From contig NZ_JABXWT010000006.1 in assembly GCF_013377785.1 (NCBI RefSeq), positions 105,191 to 169,190 of the forward strand: a stretch of 64,000 bases of DNA. Reading direction: 5' to 3'. This DNA is from Ruegeria haliotis (GTDB lineage: Bacteria; Pseudomonadota; Alphaproteobacteria; Rhodobacterales; Rhodobacteraceae). The notes below the pieces were generated by a model. That model worked only from the letters and a program-made list of their open reading frames with translations. It did not search any database and had not been told where the DNA came from. Position numbers and translations under genes: made by a program. Each line of letters begins with the position of its first letter. The first letter of the stretch is position 1. Positions 26,256 through 35,514 of the stretch are shown here, one piece after another.

Positions 26256-28058
26256 ATGAAGACGTTATCGCTTTGGACCTCCGGGATTGCCATTGTCATG
26301 GCCAGCACGGCCTTTGCCAATGACGACCTGATTGCCCAGATGGACAACCCGCAACAATGGGCGATCCAGACGGGTGACTACAAAAACCAGCGTTATTCCC
26401 AGCTGGATCAGATTACGGCGGACAATGTCGGTGATCTGCAGGTTGCATGGACATTCTCGACCGGCGTTCTGCGCGGGCACGAAGGTTCGCCCCTGGTGAT
26501 CGGCGACATGATGTATGTCCATACGCCGTTCCCGAACATCGTTTACGCACTGGATCTGGCCAATGATGGTAAGATCGTCTGGAAATACGAACCCAAACAG
26601 GACCCGGATGTTATTCCGGTGATGTGCTGTGACACCGTGAACCGCGGTGTGGCCTATGCGGATGGCAAGATCTTCCTGCATCAGGCAGATACCAAGGTCG
26701 TGGCACTGGACGCAAAATCCGGTGATGTCGTCTGGGAAGTACAGAATGGCGACCCCGCCATTGGTGAGACCAACACAGCCACGGTTCTGCCGATAAAGGA
26801 CAAGGTCATTGTCGGTATTTCCGGTGGCGAGTTTGGTGTTCAGGGTCATGTGACTGCTTACAACATGGAAACCGGTGAGCAGGAATGGCGCGCCTATTCC
26901 GTGGGCACGGATGATCAATTGCTGGTTGATCCTGAAGCAACGACACACTTGGGTAAACCGATTGGCAAAGACAGCTCGATCAGCACCTGGGAAGGCGACC
27001 AGTGGAAGATTGGTGGCGCTACGACGTGGGGTTGGTATTCGGCCGATATGGACGAAAACCTGATGTACTATGGAACCGCCAACCCTTCGACCTGGAACCC
27101 TGCCCAGCGTCCAGGTGACAACCGCTGGTCCATGACCATCATGGCCCGCGATATCGACACCGGTATGGCGCGTTGGTTCTACCAGATGACTCCACACGAT
27201 GAGTGGGATTATGACGGTATCAACGAGATGATCCTGACGGAACAGGATATCGACGGTGAATCGCGCAAACTGTTGACCCACTTTGACCGGAATGGTCTTG
27301 GTTACACGCTTGATCGTGTCACGGGTGAACTGTTGGTGGCTGAGAAGTTCGATCCGGCGGTCAACTGGACCACAGGTGTCGACATGGACGCCAACAGCGA
27401 GAACTATGGTCGTCCGGCGGTTGTCGCGCAGTACTCGACCGAGCAGAACGGTGAAGACGTGAATTCTACCGGTATCTGTCCGGCGGCACTGGGATCCAAG
27501 GACCAACAGCCTGCGGCGTACTCGCCGAAGACTGAGCTGATGTATGTGCCGACAAACCACGTCTGCATGGACTATGAGCCGTTCCGAGTGTCCTACACTG
27601 CTGGTCAACCCTACGTGGGTGCGACGCTGGCGATGTATCCGGCACCGGACAGCCATGGCGGTATGGGCAACTTCATCGCCTGGGACAACACGGATGGGTC
27701 CATCAAGTGGTCGCTCCCCGAGCAATTCTCGGTCTGGTCAGGCGCTTTGGCCACCGCGGGTGACATCGTGTTCTACGGCACGCTCGAAGGGTATCTGAAG
27801 GCTGTTCATGCCGAAACCGGTGAGGAACTGTACAAGTTCAAGACACCATCAGGCATCATCGGCAACGTGATGACCTATGAACATGGCGGCAAGCAATACA
27901 TCGGTATCCTGTCAGGTGTCGGCGGCTGGGCCGGGATCGGTCTGGCGGCTGGTTTGACCAATCCAAATGACGGTCTGGGCGCCGTGGGTGGATATGCCGC
28001 TCTCAGCGACTACACCGCGTTGGGTGGTCAACTGACCGTGTTCGCACTGCCGAACTAA
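26256..28058 (+). CDS. xoxF: Lanthanide-dependent PQQ methanol dehydrogenase XoxF
   Basis: A 600-residue periplasmic quinoprotein with signal peptide ending at T-A-F-A-N. The eight-bladed propeller contains the adjacent disulfide C124-C125 (M-C-C-D-T) that caps PQQ. Metal and catalytic residues are E192 (G-G-E-F-G), N276 (A-N-P-S), D318 and D320 in W-D-Y-D-G. The second aspartate, D320, is the lanthanide ligand that separates XoxF from calcium MxaF, where the position is alanine. It oxidises methanol to formaldehyde and possibly further. No mxaI small-subunit gene is nearby, as expected. A stable hairpin follows the gene. Confidence 0.96.
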   Translation: MKTLSLWTSGIAIVMASTAFANDDLIAQMDNPQQWAIQTGDYKNQRYSQLDQITADNVGDLQVAWTFSTGVLRGHEGSPLVIGDMMYVHTPFPNIVYALDLANDGKIVWKYEPKQDPDVIPVMCCDTVNRGVAYADGKIFLHQADTKVVALDAKSGDVVWEVQNGDPAIGETNTATVLPIKDKVIVGISGGEFGVQGHVTAYNMETGEQEWRAYSVGTDDQLLVDPEATTHLGKPIGKDSSISTWEGDQWKIGGATTWGWYSADMDENLMYYGTANPSTWNPAQRPGDNRWSMTIMARDIDTGMARWFYQMTPHDEWDYDGINEMILTEQDIDGESRKLLTHFDRNGLGYTLDRVTGELLVAEKFDPAVNWTTGVDMDANSENYGRPAVVAQYSTEQNGEDVNSTGICPAALGSKDQQPAAYSPKTELMYVPTNHVCMDYEPFRVSYTAGQPYVGATLAMYPAPDSHGGMGNFIAWDNTDGSIKWSLPEQFSVWSGALATAGDIVFYGTLEGYLKAVHAETGEELYKFKTPSGIIGNVMTYEHGGKQYIGILSGVGGWAGIGLAAGLTNPNDGLGAVGGYAALSDYTALGGQLTVFALPN

Positions 28059-28069
28059 GCCAAAAAATG

Positions 28070-28103
28070 TCTGGTGCGGTCCGAACGGATCGCGCCAGAT
28101 TTT
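28070..28103 (+). terminator. Strong hairpin between xoxF and xoxG
   Basis: A 13-bp stem (28070-28082 with 28087-28099, two G-T pairs) closes a GAAC tetraloop and is followed by TTTT. It would stop or attenuate transcription after xoxF, so xoxF mRNA should exceed that of xoxG and xoxJ. Confidence 0.75.
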
Positions 28104-28126
28104 CAGCTACAGCAAACGAGAATTTC

Positions 28127-28630
28127 ATGTTCCCAGTAGTACGTCTTTTGGCCCCCTTTGCGATTTTTTGCCTTCCTCTGGCCGTGGCCGCCGACAATCT
28201 GGCAGTCGCGTATTCCGAGGACGGTCGGTCCTACACGGATGACGATGTTCCGACCTTCAACGTTGCCGAAGACGGAACCGTGGACTGGCCAACGTTTTCC
28301 GGGTTTCGCCGGTATCATGCGGAATGCCATGTGTGCCATGGCCCTGATGGCGAGGGCTCAACTTATGCTCCGGCGCTGAAAGACTCTGCGGTGGACATGG
28401 ATTATTATGATTTTCTCGACGTCGTTACCAATGGACGCCAGGTGGTCAATGCGGCCGAAAACTCGGTCATGCCCGGCTTTGGCAACAATCCGAACGTGAT
28501 GTGCTTTCTGGACGATATTTATGTTTATCTGAAGGCCCATGGCTCAGGCGCGATCCCGCGTGGACGCCCGCCAAAGAAAGAAACGAAATCGGACGTAATC
28601 CGCGAGGACGAAGATGCGTGCATGGGCTAA
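28127..28630 (+). CDS. xoxG: XoxG-type cytochrome c (methanol-metabolism, four-cysteine type)
   Basis: 167 residues from ATG 28127; the frame is open upstream through the terminator hairpin, which argues against an earlier start. Signal peptide ends at A-V-A-A-D. Haem site is A-E-C-H-V-C-H and the probable Met ligand is in S-V-M-P-G-F-G. Two further cysteines (V-M-C-F-L and D-A-C-M-G) match the four-cysteine methanol-related cytochrome family. It is the expected direct electron acceptor of XoxF. Its 3' end overlaps xoxJ by 17 bp. Confidence 0.92.
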   Translation: MFPVVRLLAPFAIFCLPLAVAADNLAVAYSEDGRSYTDDDVPTFNVAEDGTVDWPTFSGFRRYHAECHVCHGPDGEGSTYAPALKDSAVDMDYYDFLDVVTNGRQVVNAAENSVMPGFGNNPNVMCFLDDIYVYLKAHGSGAIPRGRPPKKETKSDVIREDEDACMG

Positions 28631-29456
28631 TGCCTGTCTTGTAATTCTTGGGCTTGCAGCTTGGATCTGCCAGGTGCAGCCCGGGTTGGCGCAAACGTCC
28701 GACTTGGTTTCGAAGAGTGCTTTTCGGGTGTGCGCAGATCCGGCAAACTACCCTGTCTCGACCAGGGATGGGGCGGGATATGAAAACAAACTGGCCGAAC
28801 TGTTTGCGTCCAGGTTGGAGTTGCCGGTTCAGTATACTTGGTTCCCTCAGGCCACCGGTTTCATCCGCAATACCCTGACTGCCAAGCAGTGTGACGTTGT
28901 CATAGGCTATGCGCAGGGGCACGAGCTGGTGCAGAATACCAACCACTACTACACCTCGGCCTATGCGCTGATTGTTCCCGAAGACGGTGAACTGGCGCAC
29001 GTTGATACGCTGAATGACCCCGCCCTCAAAGAACGGCGGATCGGGATTGTTGCAGGTACCCCTCCGGCGGCGCATATGGCCCGCAACGGGCTGATCGGAA
29101 CGGCCAAGCCTTATAACCTGTTCGTTGATCGCCGGGTTGAAAGCCCTGCAATCGACATGCTGGACGATCTGAAATCAGGTGAGATTGACGCTGCAATTCT
29201 TTGGGGGCCATTGGGCGGCCCATTGGTCAAAGCGGACTATCCCGATTTCAAAGTGATCCCTCTGATCAAGGAAGAGCTGCCGCCACGCCTGTTTTATCGC
29301 ATCACCATGGGTGTGCGTCAGGGCGAGAAAGTATGGCAACGGCAGCTGAACTCGCTGATCCGCCGCAATGCGGACGAAATCAATGGGGTGCTTGCAGAAG
29401 CTGGCGTACCTTTGGTTAACGATCTGGGCACCGAGGTGCTGGAGCTGTCGCAGTGA
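28614..29456 (+). CDS. xoxJ: XoxJ/MoxJ-like periplasmic binding protein
   Basis: 280 residues, signal peptide ending at G-L-A-Q. It has the extracellular solute-binding fold of MoxJ/XoxJ (F-R-V-C-A-D-P-A-N-Y-P, then the G-Y-E-N-K-L-A segment, then D-V-V-I-G-Y). It is not thought to serve a transporter; XoxJ is proposed to help activate or fold XoxF. It overlaps xoxG upstream and the CXXCW gene downstream (GTGA), so xoxG-xoxJ-CXXCW are translationally coupled. Confidence 0.92.
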   Translation: MRAWANACLVILGLAAWICQVQPGLAQTSDLVSKSAFRVCADPANYPVSTRDGAGYENKLAELFASRLELPVQYTWFPQATGFIRNTLTAKQCDVVIGYAQGHELVQNTNHYYTSAYALIVPEDGELAHVDTLNDPALKERRIGIVAGTPPAAHMARNGLIGTAKPYNLFVDRRVESPAIDMLDDLKSGEIDAAILWGPLGGPLVKADYPDFKVIPLIKEELPPRLFYRITMGVRQGEKVWQRQLNSLIRRNADEINGVLAEAGVPLVNDLGTEVLELSQ

Positions 29457-30007
29457 TCCGGACCCTTGCGGCTCTGACAGTCATAGCTACAGCCAGCATG
29501 GCCCAAACTGTCCCTGAACCGTCCGATTATCGAACCGATCACTACCGCGCGCCGGTGCCGGATGGCATTAACGGCGGTACAACCGTCGGGCCGGAGGAGG
29601 CGCATGCGTTGTGGCAAGATAACGGCGCAGGGTTCATCGACGTTCTGCCGCAAGCCCCAAAGCCTGCCAATCTGCCCAAAGGCACGATCTGGCGCGACAA
29701 GCCACGTAACAGCATTCCCGGCGCGATATGGTTACCGAACGTGGGTTATGGCGCCATTGCCGAGGTTACAGCGGATTACTTCCGCACAGGGTTGGATACC
29801 GCGACGAGGGGCGACCCTGGCGCGGCCATCGTTTTCTTTTGTCTCGAAGATTGCTGGATGAGCTGGAATGCCGCCCGTCGCGCCATCGAATGGGGATATA
29901 CGGATGTCTACTGGTTCCCCGAAGGCACGGATGGCTGGGCTTTGTGGGACTATCCACTTGAACGGATCGAACCCGAGCCGGGCCAGCCCATCGCCCAGGG
30001 TGGCTGA
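29453..30007 (+). CDS. PQQ-dependent catabolism-associated CXXCW-motif protein (rhodanese-like)
   Basis: 184 residues from GTG 29453, overlapping the xoxJ stop. Signal peptide ends near S-M-A-Q. A rhodanese-like domain contains C-L-E-D-C-W-M-S-W, the CXXCW motif that names this family. Periplasmic rhodanese-like proteins could move sulfur or redox equivalents, which matches the SoxYZ-like carriers on either side. It ends 1 bp from the convergent second SoxYZ-like gene. Confidence 0.88.
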   Translation: MIRTLAALTVIATASMAQTVPEPSDYRTDHYRAPVPDGINGGTTVGPEEAHALWQDNGAGFIDVLPQAPKPANLPKGTIWRDKPRNSIPGAIWLPNVGYGAIAEVTADYFRTGLDTATRGDPGAAIVFFCLEDCWMSWNAARRAIEWGYTDVYWFPEGTDGWALWDYPLERIEPEPGQPIAQGG

Positions 30008-30008
30008 C

Positions 30009-30827
30009 CTAGAAGCCAGCCAGTTTCTTGTGCAGGTGACTGACCGATCCATCCGTGTCGGTCATGGTCACATCCACCGCCTGCGCCTGACTGGGTACCG
30101 AGATGCCGACACGTGGGTTCTCGGACAGGGAAATAGAGCCGGTCATTTCGATATACCCTGCGCCATCAAGGTCGATATCCACGGACTCGACATAGCGCAT
30201 GGGAATGAACAACAGCGAAATCTGGTCCATCTGCATACCGGAATGCGACGGATGATCGATATTCAGATCCATCTTGTTTGCACGATTGGCCCCCAGATTT
30301 GACAGGCGCGCCCGCGTATCCAACGCAGGAACACGACCGACCAGTTCGGCCTCCATCGTTCCCAAATTTGCCAGGGCAATCTCCGGGTCAGTTCCCGGAG
30401 GGGCAGAACATGCCCCGAGACCTGAGGTTTTGACATATGTTTCCGACACCCAAATCCGTCCGTCGGTGGTTTCCGCAATCACGTGCATCGGCGTTGGCCC
30501 ATTCACCCGCATGGTCACGTCGAAGTAAAAACTGGGCAGCGGCTCTTCCAGCTCGAACACCGCAGACACGGGCATCGGGTTTTCGTCCAATACCAGCGTC
30601 ACCTTGGCTACATTTGTACCCTTCGGGGCCACGACCTGAGCAGCCAGTTCAGCCCGCGCGTCGTCCGGCGTGCGGTACGGGGCATCAATAGCGATCAGGT
30701 CATCCCCGTTCAGCATAGGGCGTTCACCATAAAGCAGTGTTCGCACATTCTCCCATGCTTCGTTCGATGCCCAGGCTGGCAATGCCAGCACGCAAAACAG
30801 CGATGCGATCAGGTGAGAAGCCTTCAT
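30009..30827 (-). CDS. Quinoprotein-associated SoxYZ-like fused carrier (copy 2)
   Basis: 272 residues with signal peptide ending at P-A-W-A-S. The SoxY-like half has the candidate carrier cysteine in G-L-G-A-C-S-A-P and the SoxZ-like half contains D-H-P-S-H-S-G-M-Q and F-I-P-M-R-Y-V. It parallels copy 1 at 20194 in layout but differs widely in sequence, so this is an old duplication or separate acquisition. The start overlaps the upstream beta-propeller stop (ATGA), and GGAGGAAG lies inside that gene's end. Confidence 0.85.
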   Translation of the reverse strand: MKASHLIASLFCVLALPAWASNEAWENVRTLLYGERPMLNGDDLIAIDAPYRTPDDARAELAAQVVAPKGTNVAKVTLVLDENPMPVSAVFELEEPLPSFYFDVTMRVNGPTPMHVIAETTDGRIWVSETYVKTSGLGACSAPPGTDPEIALANLGTMEAELVGRVPALDTRARLSNLGANRANKMDLNIDHPSHSGMQMDQISLLFIPMRYVESVDIDLDGAGYIEMTGSISLSENPRVGISVPSQAQAVDVTMTDTDGSVSHLHKKLAGF

Positions 30828-31789
30828 TGCCTTCCTCCTCCCAGAAACCGGCCAAAAGCGCGTGGCCCGTCACAGGTTTCCAATGTTTCTACCACGGACA
30901 GCGTGTTCGGGTCTACGATGCTGACGGTGTTGTCGAACCAGTTGGCTATGACCAACAGCTCTTCGTTTTCAGTCGCATCGATGCCTTCAGGATACTCGCC
31001 AACTTCGACCAAAGCCTCAGGTTCGAGTGTCTCCAGCGAGATCACGCTAAGCGAATTGGCGTATTGGTTGCTGACAAAGGCGCGATCTTTGGCAAAGGCA
31101 ATCCCATAGGGCCGTTCGCCCACGGGGATGGTGGCAAGAACGTTGCCGGTGCTGGCGTCCAGAACGCTGACATCGTTACTGCCGACATTGCCAACAAACA
31201 GTCGTCCGTCCGGGGCAAAGCGCAGCCCAAACGGGCGGATGCCAACGGGTACTTGGCGCAGAGGTTGCAAGGTTTCTGCATCGAATACTGAAACCTGATT
31301 ATCATCCTTGTCTGCAGAGGCCAGAATGCGCCCGTCATTGGATATCGCGATCCCCGCCGGGGCCAACCCCGTGGGCAACTCCGCCTCAACCCGCAATGTC
31401 ACACTGTCCAGAACCCACAGCCGTTTGTTGTACCAATTGGATACGAACAGCCGTTCACGCCGAGGATCAAACGCGATCCCGATTGGACCGCCTTCCAGAG
31501 TGATCTGTGACAGGGTTTCACCTGTTTCCATAGACAGTCGCCGGACCACTTTACTGCCGGCTGATACCGTAAAAAGGTCATTGTCGGTTCCTGTAGCGAC
31601 ACCTGCGGGTTTTCCGGGCAGAGGCCAGCGGGCCGTTTCACGCATCGCGGCGAGGTCGATGCGGCTCAGCTCCTCACCATTTTGGCAGGTGATATAGGCA
31701 ATATCCGCCAGCGCTACATTGGCGGTAAAGCCCAATCCCAGCGCCAGCATATACCTAACTTGCTGCGCCAAAACGTTCGACCAACGCAT
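30824..31789 (-). CDS. Periplasmic YVTN-type beta-propeller protein (copy 1)
   Basis: 321 residues with an N-terminal export signal. About seven propeller blades repeat motifs such as D-G-R-L-F-V-G-N, S-V-L-D-A-S-T-G and G-E-R-P-Y-G-I-A-F. Such proteins accompany PQQ alcohol dehydrogenase systems but their role is unknown. The gene overlaps the SRPBCC gene upstream by 35 bp and the SoxYZ-like gene downstream by 4 bp, so all three are one coupled operon. Confidence 0.83.
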   Translation of the reverse strand: MRWSNVLAQQVRYMLALGLGFTANVALADIAYITCQNGEELSRIDLAAMRETARWPLPGKPAGVATGTDNDLFTVSAGSKVVRRLSMETGETLSQITLEGGPIGIAFDPRRERLFVSNWYNKRLWVLDSVTLRVEAELPTGLAPAGIAISNDGRILASADKDDNQVSVFDAETLQPLRQVPVGIRPFGLRFAPDGRLFVGNVGSNDVSVLDASTGNVLATIPVGERPYGIAFAKDRAFVSNQYANSLSVISLETLEPEALVEVGEYPEGIDATENEELLVIANWFDNTVSIVDPNTLSVVETLETCDGPRAFGRFLGGGRQ

Positions 31790-32294
31790 CCAGACCAGCC
31801 TGATACACGCCGGTTATCGCTGCGATGGCGGCTTCGTCATTCAGTTCGGCTGGCGGGTCGTTGTTGGGGTACCCGCGATAGAATGCGCCGCGCCATTCGA
31901 CAATCGAACCGCCGCCATCACGCGGTTTGACCGTCAGGTGGGATGAGTAATTCGTCACCGGCAGAACTTCGACTGCGACTTCGGTGATCCGGTAGGAATA
32001 GCTCATCTTTTCGGCGCTATATTTATAGAGGATTTCTGCGATGGTCGGTCCTCCTTCCTGTCCAAGTGTCAGCAAGCGTGTAGCGTCAATCTCGTTTCCG
32101 CCGTTGCCTTGGGTCGAGAACACGGCCGGATGCCAGGACATGTCATCAAAGTTGCCAATTGCAGCCCAGACCTCTTCCGGTGGGGCGGCGACTTCGGTCG
32201 TCAGGGTGACTTTCTGCCGCGTCGGACCATGGGCCCGAGTGATGGTCGGGACCAAGGCTGCGGCAGTGGTTGCAAGAAATCTTCGTCGATTCAT
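31755..32294 (-). CDS. MxaD-like SRPBCC-domain protein with Tat signal
   Basis: 179 residues. The N-terminus N-R-R-R-F-L-A is a twin-arginine signal, so the protein would be exported folded. An SRPBCC (START-like) fold follows, with V-A-A-P-P-E-E-V-W-A and W-H-P-A-V. MxaD, which helps methanol dehydrogenase interact with its cytochrome, belongs to this type. It is the first gene of the minus-strand operon. GGGAGGAAA precedes its ATG. Confidence 0.82.
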   Translation of the reverse strand: MNRRRFLATTAAALVPTITRAHGPTRQKVTLTTEVAAPPEEVWAAIGNFDDMSWHPAVFSTQGNGGNEIDATRLLTLGQEGGPTIAEILYKYSAEKMSYSYRITEVAVEVLPVTNYSSHLTVKPRDGGGSIVEWRGAFYRGYPNNDPPAELNDEAAIAAITGVYQAGLDALVERFGAAS

Positions 32295-32599
32295 GCTGTT
32301 TCCTCCCAGAAAGTGCTGAACCTGACCCTGTCATACCACGGATGTTCGATCAGCCGGTCTCGACAAACCGGGTGGTCCGTGCAGCTTTTTCTGCCCGCTC
32401 GAAAATGGGCGGCGGACGCCAGAAACAGAAACAAGATCAACTGTATAGGCACATTCTTAAAAAATAAGAATCGAGCTTGATGATGAAGCTGCTAGGCTTG
32501 GATTTACAACATGGCCAAAAGTATCGGTTCCGTTTTGCAGAACGTTCCGCTCAAGAATAAGAGCTTGCAGGTTTCAGCAGCAGGCAACGGGAGGAAGCA
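32295..32599. promoter_or_regulatory. Divergent promoter region of SRPBCC and PQQ-ABC binding-protein operons
   Basis: This 305-bp region separates two divergent operons and contains no gene. The dyad at 32453-32471 is its clearest feature, and a TAAGAG-containing repeat at 32553-32563 may be a half site. The right operon begins after GGGAGGA. Confidence 0.6.
32453..32471. promoter_or_regulatory. Dyad ATTCTTA-N5-TAAGAAT (shared with pqqA promoter)
   Basis: Seven-bp perfect arms with a 5-bp A-only centre. The inner TCTTA-N5-TAAGA recurs at 41058-41072 before pqqA with the same spacing. Confidence 0.5.
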
Positions 32600-33787
32600 T
32601 TGGACAATCGCCTGATACCGCTGTTTGCGGTGCTGATCTGGTGCGTATCCGCGCTCGCGGCTGCGGCGATTGATGTGAGAGCGGCGGTTCTGAGGGTCGA
32701 TTATCCGACGCTCCTTCCGATTTCGCGCTATGATCTGAAACCCGATGACCTGGGCTTTGCCGGTGCTGTTCTGGGTGATGAAGACAATGGAACCACCGGC
32801 GGCTTTCTGGGTCACACATACGAGACGCTTCAGGTCGCGGTACCCCCGGAACAGGCCGATGCGGCCATGGATCAGATCTTGGCCGATGGACTTCGCCTGA
32901 TCATCATTCTGGCCGATGCTGCGGACGTTTTGCGCCTGACAGACAAAGCGGCCGAGGGCGGGGCGCTTGTGTTTAATGCGACGGCGCCTGACGTTGATCT
33001 GCGGGACGCGAATTGCCGGGGAAACCTGCTGCATATTGCACCGTCGCGGTCGATGAACGCAGATGCGGTCGCGCAATTCGCGGTCTGGAAGAAATGGGGC
33101 GAGTGGTTTCTGCTGGCCGGATCGAACCCCGAGGATACCAGGCTGGCGGATGCTTATCGGCGCGCGGCGGCCAAGTTCGGCGCCAAAGTGGTCGAAGATC
33201 GTACCTTTGAGGACACCGGCGGATCGCGGCGGACGGATTCCGGGCATGTGCTGGTACAGCGCCAGTTGCCGCTTGATACACAGGACGTGCGTGATCATGA
33301 CGTGGTGATTGCAGCCGATGAAAACGACTATTTTGCGCGGTATCTGTCCTATCACCTCTGGACACCGCGCCCTGTGATGGGATCGGGCGGTCTGCGTCCT
33401 GTGACATTTCACGGCGCGCATGAGGCCTGGGGCGCAACCCAATACCAAACCCGCTTCGAAGCTTTGACGGGTCGGTACGCGCGACCCGAGGATTACAATG
33501 TCTGGCTGGCTCTGCGCGTGATCGGTGAGGCGGTGACACGCGCCCAAACGGCCGAGCCTGATGGGGTGCGCGACTATGCCTTGTCGGATGAGTTCGAACT
33601 GGCCGCGTTCAAGGGACAGAAGGTGACCTTCCGCGATTGGAACGGTCAGTTGCGCCAGCCGATCCTGCTGTATGACGGGTCTATCACGGTCAGTGTCAGC
33701 CCGCAGGATGGATTCCTGCATCAGGTTTCACCGCTCGACACGATGGGTCTGGACCGGGCGGAATCCAGCTGTACGGCCTTTGAATAA
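32600..33787 (+). CDS. PQQ-alcohol-dehydrogenase-associated ABC substrate-binding protein
   Basis: 395 residues from TTG 32600, behind GGGAGGAAG. Signal peptide ends near A-A-A-A-I. The fold is of the branched-chain amino-acid-binding type, with a divergent ligand pocket. This family accompanies the ABC-2 export system of PQQ alcohol dehydrogenase clusters, whose ATPase and permease are at 43387-44921 here. The ligand is unknown. It is followed 12 bp later by a beta-propeller gene. Confidence 0.82.
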   Translation: MDNRLIPLFAVLIWCVSALAAAAIDVRAAVLRVDYPTLLPISRYDLKPDDLGFAGAVLGDEDNGTTGGFLGHTYETLQVAVPPEQADAAMDQILADGLRLIIILADAADVLRLTDKAAEGGALVFNATAPDVDLRDANCRGNLLHIAPSRSMNADAVAQFAVWKKWGEWFLLAGSNPEDTRLADAYRRAAAKFGAKVVEDRTFEDTGGSRRTDSGHVLVQRQLPLDTQDVRDHDVVIAADENDYFARYLSYHLWTPRPVMGSGGLRPVTFHGAHEAWGATQYQTRFEALTGRYARPEDYNVWLALRVIGEAVTRAQTAEPDGVRDYALSDEFELAAFKGQKVTFRDWNGQLRQPILLYDGSITVSVSPQDGFLHQVSPLDTMGLDRAESSCTAFE

Positions 33788-33799
33788 CCGGAGGATTTG

Positions 33800-34771
33800 A
33801 TGAAACGCGTATTATTGTCCGCGGCTCTTGCTGCATTGATCGCAGGTCCTGCGCTTGCGGGGAAAGCTTTTGTTTCGAATGAACGTGGCAACACCATCAC
33901 GGTGGTTGATACTGAGACTTGGGAAGTCATTACCGAATTCCCGGGCGGAAACCGCCCACGCGGCATTACCGTCAGCCCGGATGGAACCAAGCTCTATGTC
34001 TGCGCATCGGACGATAACATCGTCCGGGTTTTTGACACTTCGACATACGAAGAATTGCCCAGCCTGCCGTCCGGCCCCGACCCCGAGCTGTTCATCCTCG
34101 AACCGTCGGGCAAACGTCTGTACATCGCGAATGAGGACGACAATCTGGTGACGGTGACCGATACCGAGACCCGGACGGTTCTGGCGGAAATTCCGGTCGG
34201 GGTCGAACCCGAAGGTATGGGCATGAGCCCGGACGCGAAATTCGTGGTCAACACGTCCGAGACCACCAATATGGCGCATTTCATCTCGACCGAGGATTAC
34301 ACGATCAAACATAACATACTGGTCGATCAGCGCCCGCGTTACGCCCAATACACGGCGGATGGTTCGCGCCTGTTTGTCACGTCGGAAATCGGCGGCACTG
34401 TAACCGCGATGGATATCGCCGAAGATGGCACCCCCACAGTTGTTGGCAAGATCAGTTTTGATGTCCCCGGTGTTCAGCCTGAATGGTTGCAACCCGTTGG
34501 TGCCAAGATCACATCGGATGGCAGCCGCCTGTTCGTGGCGCTGGGGCCGGCAAACCGCGTGGCAGTCGTGGATGCACAAAGCCTTGAGGTGCTGGATTAC
34601 ATTCTGGTGGGACAGCGTGTCTGGCAGCTTAGCTTTACGCCTGACGAAAAGTACTTGCTGACGACCAACGGCAATTCAAACGACATCACCGTAATCGACG
34701 TGGCAGCGGAAAAGGCCATCAAGTCGGTTCAGGTCGGTCAACAGCCCTGGGGCGTGGTGACTATTGATTAA
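33800..34771 (+). CDS. Periplasmic YVTN-type beta-propeller protein (copy 2)
   Basis: 323 residues from ATG 33800; the TTG immediately before it is too near GGAGGA. Signal peptide ends at A-L-A-G. Repeats such as F-V-S-N-E-R-G-N-T-I-T-V-V-D and V-S-P-D-G-T-K-L-Y-V give about seven blades. It is related to the protein at 30824 but clearly distinct. It belongs to the PQQ-ABC-associated beta-propeller family. Confidence 0.85.
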   Translation: MKRVLLSAALAALIAGPALAGKAFVSNERGNTITVVDTETWEVITEFPGGNRPRGITVSPDGTKLYVCASDDNIVRVFDTSTYEELPSLPSGPDPELFILEPSGKRLYIANEDDNLVTVTDTETRTVLAEIPVGVEPEGMGMSPDAKFVVNTSETTNMAHFISTEDYTIKHNILVDQRPRYAQYTADGSRLFVTSEIGGTVTAMDIAEDGTPTVVGKISFDVPGVQPEWLQPVGAKITSDGSRLFVALGPANRVAVVDAQSLEVLDYILVGQRVWQLSFTPDEKYLLTTNGNSNDITVIDVAAEKAIKSVQVGQQPWGVVTID

Positions 34772-34789
34772 GGTTCTGGAGGGATAGGA

Positions 34790-35227
34790 ATGAAGAAGCT
34801 TTTGATTGCGACGCTGGTTGTTGTTTTTGGTGGGCCTGTAACGGCGGCCCCGCTCTGCGACGATTTGGGGTTTGCAGGGCTTTTGGCCAAGTGCAATCGC
34901 GGCGAAACCATCAAGCTGACGTTGGCCTCGGGGCAACCCCTTGGTGACAACGTGGTGCTGCAGTCGGGTGCTTACTACAAGCTTGAGATTACGGCGGACG
35001 GGTCGGCGGAGCTGGCCATAGAAGGCCCCTCATTCTTTCGGGCAATCTGGATGAATGAAATTGTCATCAACAAAATCGAAATTCGTCCGATGGCTGTGGA
35101 CAGTATCGAGTTTGACAAGGCCGGTGTGGCCGAGCTGTCGTTTATTGCGATCAAACCCGGCAGCCATGACATTCGCATTCCCGGATCAACTGGCGAGTCT
35201 CAGAAAGTGACCATCAGTATTCAATGA
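34790..35227 (+). CDS. Secreted cupredoxin-like-sized protein, unknown function
   Basis: 145 residues with signal peptide ending at V-T-A-A-P. Two cysteines (L-C-D-D-L and A-K-C-N-R) lie close to the mature N-terminus. The rest is beta-rich and ends with K-P-G-S-H-D-I-R-I-P, resembling the last strands of cupredoxin folds, but a complete copper site is not apparent. It sits between a beta-propeller and an acidic PepSY-like protein. Confidence 0.72.
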   Translation: MKKLLIATLVVVFGGPVTAAPLCDDLGFAGLLAKCNRGETIKLTLASGQPLGDNVVLQSGAYYKLEITADGSAELAIEGPSFFRAIWMNEIVINKIEIRPMAVDSIEFDKAGVAELSFIAIKPGSHDIRIPGSTGESQKVTISIQ

Positions 35228-35241
35228 TGAAAGGACGTGAC

Positions 35242-35490
35242 ATGAAAAAACTCGCTGCATTGGCTCTCGCTTCACTTATTTCCTCGCCCGCTCTGGCGGA
35301 TGGGGTGGACGCGGAAACCGTTGGCAAGATCGAGGCGTATCTGGCCTCGATCGAGTGCCAGATGGACCCGGATGATATCGAAGTCGAAGAAGATGGCTAT
35401 GACCTCGACGACGTCATCTGCAAGGGCGGCGATCAGTTCGATATCAAATTGGATAAGGACCTCAACGAAGTAAGCCGCAAGGCGGAATAA
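35242..35490 (+). CDS. Small acidic periplasmic PepSY-like protein
   Basis: 82 residues from ATG 35242, 6 nt after AAAGGA; earlier in-frame ATGs overlap the previous gene. Signal peptide ends at A-L-A-D. The mature protein of about 60 residues is strongly acidic (D-P-D-D-I-E-V-E-E-D-G-Y-D-L-D-D) with two cysteines and a PepSY-like pattern. The dense carboxylates could bind metal ions. It is just upstream of the NitT/TauT-type transporter genes. Confidence 0.75.
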   Translation: MKKLAALALASLISSPALADGVDAETVGKIEAYLASIECQMDPDDIEVEEDGYDLDDVICKGGDQFDIKLDKDLNEVSRKAE

Positions 35491-35514
35491 CCAAGCCTGT
35501 ATCAGGATGAGGCA

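Noticed and set aside
26265..27725. 486-codon minus-strand frame
   Set aside because: Antisense to xoxF, which is certain from its motifs.
26256..28058. Calcium-type MxaF assignment
   Set aside because: The residue two after the catalytic aspartate is Asp (WDYDG), not Ala, and no mxaI gene follows.
32504..33721. 405-codon minus-strand frame
   Set aside because: Antisense to the PQQ-ABC binding protein, which has a proper ribosome site and signal peptide.
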